Shown here: positions 50,898 to 58,843 of the stretch, one piece after another | How the letters are laid out: every line of letters begins with the position of its first letter | How positions within the stretch are numbered: position 1 is the first letter of the stretch | Virus record (IMG/VR): IMGVR_UViG_3300005043_000001 | Coordinates: 1-64,000 of that record | Strand: one strand, 5' to 3' | Origin: a virus | Length of the DNA: 64,000 bases | Program-made: the position numbers and the translations under genes | The notes under the pieces: generated by a model | The model's database searches: none | Told to the model about the DNA's origin: nothing | What the model saw: the letters and a program-made list of their open reading frames with translations, nothing else

Positions 50898-51059
50898 ATG
50901 CATACTGAATACACAACCAACCTAGTACTACAGCAGCAAGCACCTATAAAGGCCGCGTTCGTTAACCCTAACAAAGTACACAAGACCAACACACAAAAGC
51001 GCCTAGACGCCATTCTAGCCAGCGACACCACTAACCCTAACACATGGATGATAAAATAA
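50898..51059 (+). CDS. 53-residue hypothetical protein
   Basis: The ATG at 50898 lies four bases after the previous stop, and the next gene begins one base after its stop. It is rich in Asn, Thr and Lys (FVNPNKVHKTNTQKRLDAIL). No family is recognised. Confidence 0.55.
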   Translation: MHTEYTTNLVLQQQAPIKAAFVNPNKVHKTNTQKRLDAILASDTTNPNTWMIK

Positions 51060-51060
51060 C

Positions 51061-51306
51061 ATGGCCACTACTACACAAGAAAAGTTTGCACGCTCTCAAC
51101 GTAAACGCGATAGCTTTTTTGATGCATACCTTAACGGAAACAAGATGACAGCCCATGCCATTGTTAGTGCAATGACCAAATACGAAATTTATCAATTGTG
51201 TATGGATACATCAAACCGATTCGAAACCAACATAGAGACCGGCACAAGTTTTGAGCATGCACGTTGTCACACATTCATACAAAACGTTTTAACGGGTGAT
51301 TCATGA
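51061..51306 (+). CDS. hypothetical protein
   Basis: The 81-residue protein is mostly helical, polar and basic at the start (EKFARSQRKRDSFFDAYLNG). It overlaps the next gene by four bases. The function is unknown. Confidence 0.65.
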   Translation: MATTTQEKFARSQRKRDSFFDAYLNGNKMTAHAIVSAMTKYEIYQLCMDTSNRFETNIETGTSFEHARCHTFIQNVLTGDS

Positions 51307-51725
51307 GATACGTTAGCAGTGCAAGCCTATCAATCCACCATACCACCACCCGACAAGTCAAAGGCGTTCGTGTGTGCGTCAAATATACCCTACAAGAGAC
51401 GTTTAACAAGATCGCTCACCATATGCTTATGCAAGGCAAGCGAAGCATGGACTATACAGGAACCGTCTGTAAGTATCGTGGGGATATGGGGCTAAAATGT
51501 GCAATTGGTACACTAGACCCTTTCAGCCTGCTAGTGGAAACCGATAGCGTTTGTGACGAATATAATTTAGAGATCCTTGCACGCCTTGGTTACCCTGTTA
51601 ACGCTAAAGCACAAGAAGTATATGAACGACTACAGTATGTGCATGATGAAGTAATGCCGCAAGATTGGAAAGCAACGCTTAAGGCACTAGCATTTATTTG
51701 GCACCTGGAATTTATAAACCGATGA
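51303..51725 (+). CDS. conserved-type phage protein with cysteine motif
   Basis: The 140-residue protein has a central pattern, FNKIAHHMLMQGKRSM followed by CKYRGDMGLKCAIGTL, that I recall from other phage and bacterial small proteins (a C-x-Y-R...C-A-I-G element), but I cannot name its family. It overlaps both neighbours. Confidence 0.68.
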   Translation: MRYVSSASLSIHHTTTRQVKGVRVCVKYTLQETFNKIAHHMLMQGKRSMDYTGTVCKYRGDMGLKCAIGTLDPFSLLVETDSVCDEYNLEILARLGYPVNAKAQEVYERLQYVHDEVMPQDWKATLKALAFIWHLEFINR

Positions 51726-52798
51726 AACGTAGCTACGTAGAAAAGATAACCATAGTACTATCTGGTCAATACTCAAATAGTATAAAAATTGATGCCTTGC
51801 ATGAGTTAATTACATTCGTGGCCAATGAAAAAGAATCACACGCCCAGATTAAACGAGGCATAACCGCTTTAATTAAACAAATCATTATAGCATTAACCCC
51901 ACCCCCCATATTTGAAGGACGTGAAAACGTGAGTAATACAGTAGATACGCTAAACGAAATACTTAAGCAACGTACACTATCAGCCAATGAGAAAATTGAC
52001 CAATTAAGCAAAGTAGCGACCCACATTGAAACCAACGCCAATATAGACAATGACTATTCGCGAAACACTCATAGAATCGCAAAAACTGATTTAATAACCC
52101 ACATTAAAATGCTGTTAAAAGGTAATGTACCTACAGCAACACCTCAAGGACACAAAAACGTGAGTACTACAGTAACCGCACTAAACGAGATATTAACAAG
52201 CGTAGCCAACACAAAAGAAAAGTTAGTTGCGTTGACTCAACTAAAAGCAAAGGTAGACAGTAATAAAAAAGCAGCTACAGAAATAAGAGAGGACAGCTCT
52301 ATATTAGTACAGCAAGTATTTCAACTGCTAACAACGTTTCATGCTTTTAACATGGCTAACATCCCAACACCAAAGACACCAACAACGCGAACTACTGTAG
52401 CGCCCTTGGACTTAAGCAAAGCAGCATTCGAAGCACATTTCACAGAGCAAAAATTGATTGTAGGGGATGTTATAGAGTTAACCAGTGTTTGCAGTGCAAT
52501 TACTGACATACCTAAACACTTCTTACTAAATGGGCCTAAAGGTGATTGGTCTATGGGTCGTGGTACTGTTAAGTTTACGGGGGAGTTAATCCACCTTATA
52601 GGGGATTATGTTGTTATTGATATATCAGATAGCCTATTGGCAGGCTATCGCGTTACATGTATGAAAGTAAATGACAAAACGCGAAAGGTAGAATTCTTTC
52701 AAAGTAAAGACAGCGAGCCTTATATAAAGGACGTGTATTTAAAAGGAAGTATGAAAGTTGAAAAGAAAACCGAAATAGTATTGACGCCCCTAACCTAG
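51722..52798 (+). CDS. hypothetical protein with three helical repeats
   Basis: The 358-residue protein starts at ATG 51722 in an ATGA overlap; a TTG eight codons earlier is less likely. The first 210 residues hold three diverged repeats of about 65 residues, each with a L-N-E-I-L/EK-L-x-x-L core (TVDTLNEILKQRTLSANEKI, TVTALNEILTSVANTKEKL). The C-terminal 140 residues form a different, strand-rich domain with a short ELTSVCSAITDIPKHFLLNG segment. The gene at 52854 is a single-unit relative of the repeats. Confidence 0.7.
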   Translation: MKRSYVEKITIVLSGQYSNSIKIDALHELITFVANEKESHAQIKRGITALIKQIIIALTPPPIFEGRENVSNTVDTLNEILKQRTLSANEKIDQLSKVATHIETNANIDNDYSRNTHRIAKTDLITHIKMLLKGNVPTATPQGHKNVSTTVTALNEILTSVANTKEKLVALTQLKAKVDSNKKAATEIREDSSILVQQVFQLLTTFHAFNMANIPTPKTPTTRTTVAPLDLSKAAFEAHFTEQKLIVGDVIELTSVCSAITDIPKHFLLNGPKGDWSMGRGTVKFTGELIHLIGDYVVIDISDSLLAGYRVTCMKVNDKTRKVEFFQSKDSEPYIKDVYLKGSMKVEKKTEIVLTPLT

Positions 52799-52853
52799 TA
52801 CTATACTATTAACGGACTGAAACAAATAACCAACGCATAGCGGAGCAAACCAC
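52781..52853 (+). promoter_or_regulatory. early promoter-leader cassette 4
   Basis: TTGACG (52781-52786), 17 bases, TACTAT (52804-52809), then GGACTGAAACAAA and ACGCATAGCGGAGCAAA before the ATG at 52854. The -35 box lies inside the end of the previous gene. Confidence 0.8.
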
Positions 52854-53048
52854 ATGGCTAGTATCATTAAGCAAATAAATCTTATCAAATTCTCAACTAT
52901 GGAGGCAGGCGAAAAAATCGTTAGCCTTCACAATGTTTTAAACACAATTAATATCGAGAAAATGGGTACTGATAACGCGGCTAAATTTGAAAGTTTATGT
53001 GGTATCGCTTCACTCGCTAAAAAATGTATTCGGGAGCTGTCACAATGA
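52854..53048 (+). CDS. small helical protein related to the repeats at 51722
   Basis: The 64-residue protein has the pattern TMEAGEKIVSLHNVLNTINI followed by a helix ending CIREL, matching one repeat unit of the protein at 51722. It starts after cassette 4 and overlaps the next gene by four bases. Confidence 0.68.
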   Translation: MASIIKQINLIKFSTMEAGEKIVSLHNVLNTINIEKMGTDNAAKFESLCGIASLAKKCIRELSQ

Positions 53049-53440
53049 GCCAACGTAGAGAGATTTTGGTTCCTATGAAAAAGCCCACTAAAAAGTTTAA
53101 GGCTAACTATAAGCAACAATTGGACGATGGTATATTTGAGAAAATCGGTGACTTGCATTATAAAAAAGTATTTGGAAAGGTAGCCATTTTTAATATTGAT
53201 GCGCCGAAAGTTGTTAAGTTCTTTTTACAAGAAAATGATAATGAAGAGGTGTTTCTGCTACACTTCGCAAGTGGTGCAAAGATTTGCAGCCTAACACCAA
53301 CAAAGCTTAAGTATTGCCGTTCGTATGTGTCCATGAAAGACCGCACAGCCGCGAAGCTTGCAATATTCGATATAATCAACAGGGTAGGACTTGAAAAGGT
53401 GCTACAACAATTTGACAGCTTACCAGTGGTGAACACATGA
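53045..53440 (+). CDS. hypothetical protein
   Basis: The 131-residue protein starts at ATG 53045 in an ATGA overlap. It has a basic N-terminus and a segment VFLLHFASGAKICSLTPTKL. No family is recognised. Confidence 0.65.
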   Translation: MSQRREILVPMKKPTKKFKANYKQQLDDGIFEKIGDLHYKKVFGKVAIFNIDAPKVVKFFLQENDNEEVFLLHFASGAKICSLTPTKLKYCRSYVSMKDRTAAKLAIFDIINRVGLEKVLQQFDSLPVVNT

Positions 53441-53565
53441 CCGAAGAGGAGATAAAAACCGCACAGGATTGGTATGTAAACAAAGGTTATGACCTTATTA
53501 CCATAGCGCAACATTTTGATGTATCAGTATGGTTTCTAAAATCCAAAATTAGAAAAGGTGTTTGA
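53437..53565 (+). CDS. 42-residue helix-turn-helix-like protein
   Basis: The gene starts in an ATGA overlap. The short sequence YDLITIAQHFDVSVWFLKSK fits a helix-turn-helix of the kind found in small DNA-binding proteins (IAxxFxVSxxxLxxKI). Being so short, it would act as a minimal binding domain or dimer. Confidence 0.58.
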   Translation: MTEEEIKTAQDWYVNKGYDLITIAQHFDVSVWFLKSKIRKGV

Positions 53566-53567
53566 AT

Positions 53568-53687
53568 ATGAACGTCGAACTAATTGCACAAATGTTTTTT
53601 GTTCTAGCAATAGCGCCCGGTTTAGTTGGCGGGTTAATTCACATAGCAATTAAAGTTAAGGCAGGCCAATGCTTAAGAAGTTTCTAA
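53568..53687 (+). CDS. 39-residue membrane protein
   Basis: A single hydrophobic span (IAQMFFVLAIAPGLVGGLIH) is followed by a short basic tail. It overlaps the next gene by 19 bases. Its start lies two bases after the previous stop. Confidence 0.5.
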   Translation: MNVELIAQMFFVLAIAPGLVGGLIHIAIKVKAGQCLRSF

Positions 53688-53935
53688 GTATATTTAAAAT
53701 AAAGCACGTTGAAAAGTGGGCGCAAGTATTAACAGATTTATTCTATTGCGTTTATGTCATTGCGTTTGTTCGAATAGGAATGAATGCTATTGACTACTTT
53801 AGTACCACTGGACACGAACACCCCTTCTTATTTATCATTGGCGTACTGTTCACACTAACAGTTACAGCGGTGGGTTCTAAGCTTTTAGAATTAGGTTCTG
53901 TTTTCACAATTAGAAAGATCATAAAAGTAGTATAG
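53669..53935 (+). CDS. two-span membrane protein
   Basis: The 88-residue protein has two hydrophobic spans (about 20-40 and 50-75) after a basic N-terminus (MLKKFLSIFKIKHVEKW). It lies last in the unit before a strong hairpin. No family is assigned. Confidence 0.62.
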   Translation: MLKKFLSIFKIKHVEKWAQVLTDLFYCVYVIAFVRIGMNAIDYFSTTGHEHPFLFIIGVLFTLTVTAVGSKLLELGSVFTIRKIIKVV

Positions 53936-53947
53936 TATCTACTTGCA

Positions 53948-53978
53948 ATAGGGGAATAGTAGTGTATTATTCCCCTAT
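53948..53978 (+). terminator. perfect 11-bp hairpin after the unit
   Basis: ATAGGGGAATA pairs perfectly with TATTCCCCTAT around a 9-base loop. It ends the unit started by cassette 4. There is no T-run, so termination efficiency is uncertain. The 70 bases up to cassette 5 hold nothing else clear. Confidence 0.55.
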
Positions 53979-54054
53979 CACTCTGATAAAGGGAGGCGAG
54001 GAGGTGCCTGCTATTTGAGCAACTAAATTAATTCAATTCTTTTTATCAATTCGC

Positions 54055-54134
54055 TTGTGTTAGTCCTATAGTCTGTTAATATTACCACATCGAAACAAAA
54101 CAACGTACCAACGCATAGCGGAGCAAAAAATACC
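54055..54134 (+). promoter_or_regulatory. early promoter-leader cassette 5
   Basis: TTGTGT (54055-54060), 16 bases, TAATAT (54077-54082), then TCGAAACAAA and ACGCATAGCGGAGCAAA before the ATG at 54135. It drives the ArdC gene. Confidence 0.75.
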
Positions 54135-55055
54135 ATGGCTAAGAAATCATTTGTTAAAAAAGATGTTTACCAAGAAGTTACCAACAAGATCATTGCGAAA
54201 CTCGAAGCTGGAACCGTTCCATGGGTTAAAGAGTGGGACAACCAAGGCAACAATCTTTCAAAACCCCTACCTTACAATTTCGACTCCGGCAACATGTACA
54301 GTGGAATGAATATTTTATCATTGTGGATGAGTGAGGAAGAGAACCAATTTACTTCCAATGCCTGGATGACATTCGCACAAGCCAAGAAGAAAGGCGGCAA
54401 CATAATCAAAGGGCAAAAGGGAACGTCTCTATTCTTTTTTAAGTTTGTCGAGAAGGTTTGCGCGGACACTGGGACAGATAAGTCCTACGCAATGCCTAAG
54501 CCCTTCACAGTGTTTAACCTAGACCAGATTGAAGGTATCGAGTTGCCAACGTGTGAGGAGCAACCACAGCCCCATAATGGGCCAATTAATACTGGCGTGT
54601 TACTCTCTTACATGATCGATCAAGGCATTAAGCTAACAGACGGCAAAAACACTGCTTACTACTCCCCAACTGTTGACCGCATAGGAATGCCACCCCGCGA
54701 ACAGTTCCACAGCGAGAGCGCCTATTTTGGGACTCTGGCGCATGAATGCATACACTCGACTGGACACAAGAAGCGTCTAGACCGATTCAGCAACATAACC
54801 GACATACTTGACACCGTACCAAGCCCTAAGAAAGAATATGCATTTGAGGAATTGATTGCAGAACTAGGCGCGGCTTTCCTTTGTGCTGAAACCGGAATAC
54901 AAAAAGACAATGAACAGACAGCCGCATATATTGGCCACTGGTTAAAGTGTCTTAAGTCCGATAAGAAGTTTATTGCACAAGCCGCAAGCCGTGCATCAAA
55001 GGCGACTAAGTATATAAACGAAGCCGCAGAAATTAAACTAGAAAAGGCCGCATAA
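54135..55055 (+). CDS. ardC: ArdC-type antirestriction protein
   Basis: The 306-residue protein has an N-terminal ArdC single-stranded-DNA-binding domain (YQEVTNKIIAKLEAGTVPWV, KGGNIIKGQKGTSLFFFKF, about 10-130). A C-terminal zincin-like domain has HECIH near 201-205 and the further Glu in EELIAELGAA near 237. ArdC proteins protect incoming DNA from host restriction. As a gene behind a strong early promoter it fits a role just after injection. All visible catalytic residues are present. Confidence 0.9.
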   Translation: MAKKSFVKKDVYQEVTNKIIAKLEAGTVPWVKEWDNQGNNLSKPLPYNFDSGNMYSGMNILSLWMSEEENQFTSNAWMTFAQAKKKGGNIIKGQKGTSLFFFKFVEKVCADTGTDKSYAMPKPFTVFNLDQIEGIELPTCEEQPQPHNGPINTGVLLSYMIDQGIKLTDGKNTAYYSPTVDRIGMPPREQFHSESAYFGTLAHECIHSTGHKKRLDRFSNITDILDTVPSPKKEYAFEELIAELGAAFLCAETGIQKDNEQTAAYIGHWLKCLKSDKKFIAQAASRASKATKYINEAAEIKLEKAA

Positions 55056-55300
55056 TGGCAAACCAGAACCAAGCAGCAAAGGAAAGATACAAGGCGCAGT
55101 TTGTCGCCTTGTACGGGGGAGGGTTTGAAATTATGACCCGCCAGCAAAAACACCACGAATGGGAGAGCGCAATGAACATGCGACGGTCGTTAGGTGTAAA
55201 AACGTGGGTTAGCCCCTACAAGCCAATTAGAGCTAAACCGAATCATAACAAGTTTGGGCCTAGCACTCTTCCACTCTCTCGCCTCCCATTATCAAGGTGA
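55055..55300 (+). CDS. hypothetical protein downstream of ArdC
   Basis: The 81-residue protein is linked to ArdC by a TAATG overlap. It is basic and has few hydrophobic stretches (RQQKHHEWESAMNMRRSLG). It may be co-expressed for the same defence role, but nothing in the sequence proves it. Confidence 0.62.
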   Translation: MANQNQAAKERYKAQFVALYGGGFEIMTRQQKHHEWESAMNMRRSLGVKTWVSPYKPIRAKPNHNKFGPSTLPLSRLPLSR

Positions 55301-55343
55301 TAGGGTTAATATACTGTAGTACTTTTAATAGGTCAAGTACAAA

Positions 55344-55547
55344 ATGGATATGATTGTATTGTTTGTTTCAGGGAATGAAGGTATTGGTAGCGACTATGCA
55401 ATCATTCCGTCAAATAAATTTGAGTTACAAGACGCAGCTAAAAAACTACGCGCTGATATGAGCGTTCGAAAATTCGAGCAGGTAAATTATTTTAATCTGC
55501 CTGGGCGTGTATCTGAAATTAAATATAGTAAATGGTTAACGTTATGA
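55344..55547 (+). CDS. hypothetical protein
   Basis: The 67-residue protein follows a 43-base gap with TATACT (55310-55315) and GTAGTACT, a probable promoter. Its sequence has a strand, helix and strand pattern (IVLFVSGNEGIGSDYAII). It overlaps the next gene by four bases. Confidence 0.62.
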   Translation: MDMIVLFVSGNEGIGSDYAIIPSNKFELQDAAKKLRADMSVRKFEQVNYFNLPGRVSEIKYSKWLTL

Positions 55548-55756
55548 GTGGCCCTTTAAAGTTTATTAGTATTAGGGTAATAGGAAAGCGAAGGGGCGTA
55601 GATCTTGTAGTGTTTCCAAATATAGGCAGCTCTATAAAATTGCATGGTGTCCTTAATAGCGGTGATAGCTTTCGCCCTGAAACAATAGCGGATTGTGACG
55701 CCTTAATTGAACAGATAACCCGGATAAAAGAGGAGCTAAAGAAATGCGAAAATTAA
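55544..55756 (+). CDS. hypothetical protein
   Basis: The 70-residue protein starts at ATG 55544 in an ATGA overlap; a GTT-side start four codons earlier is less likely. It is strand-rich at first, with a C-terminal helix (LIEQITRIKEELKKC). The function is unknown. Confidence 0.6.
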   Translation: MSGPLKFISIRVIGKRRGVDLVVFPNIGSSIKLHGVLNSGDSFRPETIADCDALIEQITRIKEELKKCEN

Positions 55757-56049
55757 GAGCGGCAGGAATGCCACTACATGGGCGTAGTAGTGTAAGCCAA
55801 ATGCTAGTATCTATTCGTGATGGCGAAGTTAGCGAGATAACCGCAAAGGCTTGGATTAAAAACAGTATTACTTATAGGGCAAAGTCCATGCCCGCACGTA
55901 TGGCCAAACGTACTGCTATTATTGTAGGTTGTGCCACTACGTTAGACGATGGCTTTGTATTGGACTTGATTTGCCTCGTACTAGATCAGATGGAAAGCGC
56001 GGAAGTAAAAACCCTGAATCGTAAAAAAGTTAAGGAGGTGTTGAAATGA
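55744..56049 (+). CDS. hypothetical protein
   Basis: The 101-residue protein has GAGGAG upstream in the previous gene. It is helical and basic, with SSVSQMLVSIRDGEVSEITA at the start. The sequence has some likeness to small helix-turn-helix folds but no clear match. Confidence 0.62.
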   Translation: MRKLRAAGMPLHGRSSVSQMLVSIRDGEVSEITAKAWIKNSITYRAKSMPARMAKRTAIIVGCATTLDDGFVLDLICLVLDQMESAEVKTLNRKKVKEVLK

Positions 56050-56345
56050 GCATAAAAAGCCGAAATGCAGTGATAACCAAGATACTATATGAGTGTCAAT
56101 TTAACGTAGGCAAGGCAAAATTTGTAAATGTACAGCGTTGCAGGTCTCCCTTCCAATTCTTTGCAACTGCTAAGTATGGCAGAGAAGGGCAAAAATTAGA
56201 TAAGCCTCGTGTTATGCTTTTCACTGTAGAGATAACCAATATAGTCGGAAGGTCTAACGATATTGTAAAAAGTGTATTGGTATTCGAACGACACGAAAAG
56301 GTAAACTTTGATAATGACGACAACACGAACAGCGCTAATACTTAA
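56046..56345 (+). CDS. hypothetical protein
   Basis: The 99-residue protein overlaps its upstream neighbour by four bases. It is strand-rich (KPRVMLFTVEITNIVGRSND) and ends with an Asp/Asn/Thr tail that overlaps the next gene. No family is recognised. Confidence 0.58.
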   Translation: MSIKSRNAVITKILYECQFNVGKAKFVNVQRCRSPFQFFATAKYGREGQKLDKPRVMLFTVEITNIVGRSNDIVKSVLVFERHEKVNFDNDDNTNSANT

Positions 56346-56505
56346 CCTAGAAGCCATTATAAAACTATACGAGTTTCCGCCAGGGGGAAGTGGTTCTGTT
56401 ACTATTAGTTTACACACCATGCAAGAGATAATCGAGGTTTTGAAATTCGATGAGCATAATCAGCAAAGAACTACGAAAGAAGAAACAAAAAAGCCTTGTA
56501 CGTAG
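56314..56505 (+). CDS. hypothetical protein
   Basis: The 63-residue protein starts at ATG 56314 inside the end of the previous gene; TTG 56308 is an alternative. It is helical with a YEFPPGGSGSVTISL loop. It overlaps the next gene by 56 bases, so the frames compete, and its status is moderate. Confidence 0.5.
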   Translation: MTTTRTALILNLEAIIKLYEFPPGGSGSVTISLHTMQEIIEVLKFDEHNQQRTTKEETKKPCT

Positions 56506-56647
56506 ATGTAGAAGGCTAAAATCCAGAGTCTTGATACTTGAGGATGTTGTGAAAAATCAAAAAATTACAATCGCCAGGTTAGAAGAGGAAGCGCTACAAA
56601 TAGAGTATGATAGTATTGATGACTTCAACGCTAGAACTGTGTTTTGA
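56450..56647 (+). CDS. small basic coiled-coil protein
   Basis: The 65-residue protein has a very basic first half (KELRKKKQKSLVRRCRRLKS) followed by a leucine-rich coiled coil. The gene at 56644 has the same type. GAGG lies upstream. Confidence 0.55.
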   Translation: MSIISKELRKKKQKSLVRRCRRLKSRVLILEDVVKNQKITIARLEEEALQIEYDSIDDFNARTVF

Positions 56648-56823
56648 AAGCCAAAAAGCGCACCCCAATGGTAAAGCTTAAGGCTAAACTAAAACGCCGT
56701 GAACGTAGGATAAGCGACCTTAAATACAGAATATCCAGAGTAAAGGTAGTACTAGAAAAAGCTGAAAGGAGGGCGCAAGACTGGCAAAATGAACATGATA
56801 TAAAAATGGGTTATTGGCGATGA
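56644..56823 (+). CDS. small basic coiled-coil protein, TTG start
   Basis: A TTGA overlap with the previous stop starts a 59-residue frame rich in Lys and Arg (KLKAKLKRRERRISDLKYRI). It ends in an ATGA overlap with the next gene, which supports it. Its resemblance to the gene before suggests duplication or a shared role. Confidence 0.5.
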   Translation: MKAKKRTPMVKLKAKLKRRERRISDLKYRISRVKVVLEKAERRAQDWQNEHDIKMGYWR

Positions 56824-57125
56824 GTAAAAAAGAGAAGATAAAACAACGCCGTTCACAAATGCTAGTACACTCTTATATCTATTATCAATTGAATCAGAGT
56901 GTGGTTACAGATGACACTTGGCAACGATGGGCCAATGAACTAGTCAAGTTGCAAAAGTCTAGACGTGGGCCGGTTAAGATCAATTGGTATGACGAAGCGT
57001 TTGCAGACTGGGACGGCTCAACGGGTTGTCACTTGCCTAAGGACTTTTGGGTTCATTCAATTGCAACAAGACTATTGACACAACTTGCACCACCTAAACT
57101 TAAACGACGGAGACGGAAAAAATGA
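56820..57125 (+). CDS. hypothetical protein
   Basis: The 101-residue protein starts at ATG 56820 in an ATGA overlap; a TTG two codons earlier is possible. It is basic, with a DTWQRWANELVKLQ helix and a basic tail (PKLKRRRRKK). No family is recognised. Confidence 0.62.
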   Translation: MSKKEKIKQRRSQMLVHSYIYYQLNQSVVTDDTWQRWANELVKLQKSRRGPVKINWYDEAFADWDGSTGCHLPKDFWVHSIATRLLTQLAPPKLKRRRRKK

Positions 57126-57388
57126 ATATTGAACCAATAATGATATTGTTAGCAAAGTCTTATATAGTAATTGCGGTTTTGCTTTTCGTAGGGTTCCATT
57201 GTAAGAACTTAAGAAAATCAAAAAGAAGTTACATTGCACAGCAGATTAAGCGCGGAAATACAAAGGCAGTAAACCAAGTACTCGCACGACCATCAACATT
57301 TTATGTCGCGTATACCTTTTTTGCATTAACTGTATCAATGATATGGCTATTTCGTGCAAACTTAGTAAATCAGTTATTGAAATTTTAA
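57122..57388 (+). CDS. two-span membrane protein
   Basis: The 88-residue protein has hydrophobic spans near 7-25 and 60-80, separated by a basic loop (KNLRKSKRSYIAQQIKRG). The same layout is seen in the protein at 53669. It starts in an ATGA overlap and ends inside the next promoter. Confidence 0.62.
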   Translation: MNIEPIMILLAKSYIVIAVLLFVGFHCKNLRKSKRSYIAQQIKRGNTKAVNQVLARPSTFYVAYTFFALTVSMIWLFRANLVNQLLKF

Positions 57389-57443
57389 TTAATAGTAGTA
57401 TAGTAGTTACAACTTCAACGCAAACAGCGGAGCAAAAAATATT
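57377..57443 (+). promoter_or_regulatory. early promoter-leader cassette 6
   Basis: TTGAAA (57377-57382), 16 bases, TATAGT (57399-57404), then a short leader with CAACGCAAACAGCGGAGCAAA-type end before the ATG at 57444. This copy lacks the CTGAAACAAA block. Confidence 0.75.
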
Positions 57444-57884
57444 ATGTCAGGTATCAGACAGTTAGTTAATATCACTTTCACAGCAAAGACCGGATTATCC
57501 CATACTGAGTACACAAGCGGAACCACTGCACAAATTCTGTATTACTGTGAAAATATAAATCAATCCTTTGCATCCACTTCTGAATATGAAGTTATTGGAA
57601 CCGACCATGAGGACTACAACAAAATAACACAAGCCGAAGTTTGCATATTGGATAGTGAGCCCCCAAAGCATGACATTCCAGATGAACAGTCACGAGTACA
57701 GTTAACGCACCTTAGTGGGCGCACAAGTAGTATAGTAATACCAAACCTAGAAAGGTCTAAGTATCTAACGGTTTCGGGTTCTATGCCACACCATTCACAG
57801 TTTTTGCCTAAGTCTAATAAAGACTGTCAAACACTTATTGATTTTCTAGAACATGTTAAAAATACTTTGCCAGTAGGTGTCTAA
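57444..57884 (+). CDS. hypothetical protein
   Basis: The 146-residue protein is the first gene after cassette 6. It contains strands (LVNITFTAKTGLSHTEYTSG) and a C-terminal helix. No family is recognised. It overlaps the next start by one base. Confidence 0.66.
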   Translation: MSGIRQLVNITFTAKTGLSHTEYTSGTTAQILYYCENINQSFASTSEYEVIGTDHEDYNKITQAEVCILDSEPPKHDIPDEQSRVQLTHLSGRTSSIVIPNLERSKYLTVSGSMPHHSQFLPKSNKDCQTLIDFLEHVKNTLPVGV

Positions 57885-58141
57885 TGAGCGGTAGAAGAAA
57901 GAATCCACATGTTAGCGGTAGAAGTATGCTACATGCAAAATCTGGTTTAATGCTTCACGAGGTATGGAAGGTTAAGGCGGACGGTAGCTTAGGTAACCAC
58001 CCACAGTTCTACGTTTTGTTCTGTAGTGATCAAGGCCACGACCACAGCGGCTTAAACGTCGGAGACCTGTACAGCAGAGGCACCGGCACAACGGCAACAG
58101 TTAATAATAATTTTGTAGAGGTGAAAGGAAATGTTCGGTAA
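57884..58141 (+). CDS. hypothetical protein
   Basis: The 85-residue protein starts in a TAATG overlap. It includes QFYVLFCSDQGHDHSGLNVG with several histidines that could bind a metal. The function is unknown. Confidence 0.6.
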   Translation: MSGRRKNPHVSGRSMLHAKSGLMLHEVWKVKADGSLGNHPQFYVLFCSDQGHDHSGLNVGDLYSRGTGTTATVNNNFVEVKGNVR

Positions 58142-58511
58142 GGATAAAAGCCATATACCCGCAGCAAGAGACAGCTATGGGAGAATGATACAGAATAATT
58201 TTAGGGGTCACCCCAAGGCAAAGATAGGTCATCCCGACGTTTACCGAATCATGCCGTCAAAAGATGGGGGCTTTCGTATGATGATGAATGAGCAAGTCCC
58301 AAGCCGAATGGGTGTACAAGCAGAAACAGAATGCAAAGTTATCTGGTTTACTGGGGATGAGTTCGCGCATTTAGTAGAACACGCTAAGCCCTATATGGAG
58401 GTACACGCGGCTAAACGCAAGAAAGCCGACGCCATACTAGCCAAAGCCATGGAACACGTCTCCCCTGAAGATCTGGAGCTTCTAAAAGAACTTGGACATA
58501 ACATCTCATGA
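58131..58511 (+). CDS. hypothetical protein
   Basis: The 126-residue protein is basic at the start with a C-terminal helical region (LAKAMEHVSPEDLELLKELG). AAAGGAAA precedes its ATG inside the previous gene. No family is recognised. Confidence 0.63.
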   Translation: MFGKDKSHIPAARDSYGRMIQNNFRGHPKAKIGHPDVYRIMPSKDGGFRMMMNEQVPSRMGVQAETECKVIWFTGDEFAHLVEHAKPYMEVHAAKRKKADAILAKAMEHVSPEDLELLKELGHNIS

Positions 58512-58843
58512 AACAAAATATAAAAAATTTCTTAGCCTTAAAAGTAGATGACTTAAATTTTCGTGATATGCTTGGCGTATTAAAATTAGATCAAGGTATT
58601 ACGTTAAAAATAGTAAATGGCTGTGTGTGGCTAAATGGATGTACAGAGGATGTACAGTTAAGACCTAATGAGGTTATGGTTCTTTGGCACGTAACCAACC
58701 ATATTAAGTGGTCGAAGGATGAGAGCGACCGAAAAGCACAGATACTAAAAAGCCTGATAGATGACATCGAAGCATGGGACGAAGAAGAGCAGGAACTTTT
58801 AGAACAACATTACAAAGAAAAGTATTGTAATACTAAGTTATAG
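58508..58843 (+). CDS. hypothetical acidic protein
   Basis: The 111-residue protein starts in an ATGA overlap. It ends in an acidic helix (DDIEAWDEEEQELLEQHYKE). The -35 box of cassette 7 overlaps its end. Confidence 0.62.
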   Translation: MKQNIKNFLALKVDDLNFRDMLGVLKLDQGITLKIVNGCVWLNGCTEDVQLRPNEVMVLWHVTNHIKWSKDESDRKAQILKSLIDDIEAWDEEEQELLEQHYKEKYCNTKL

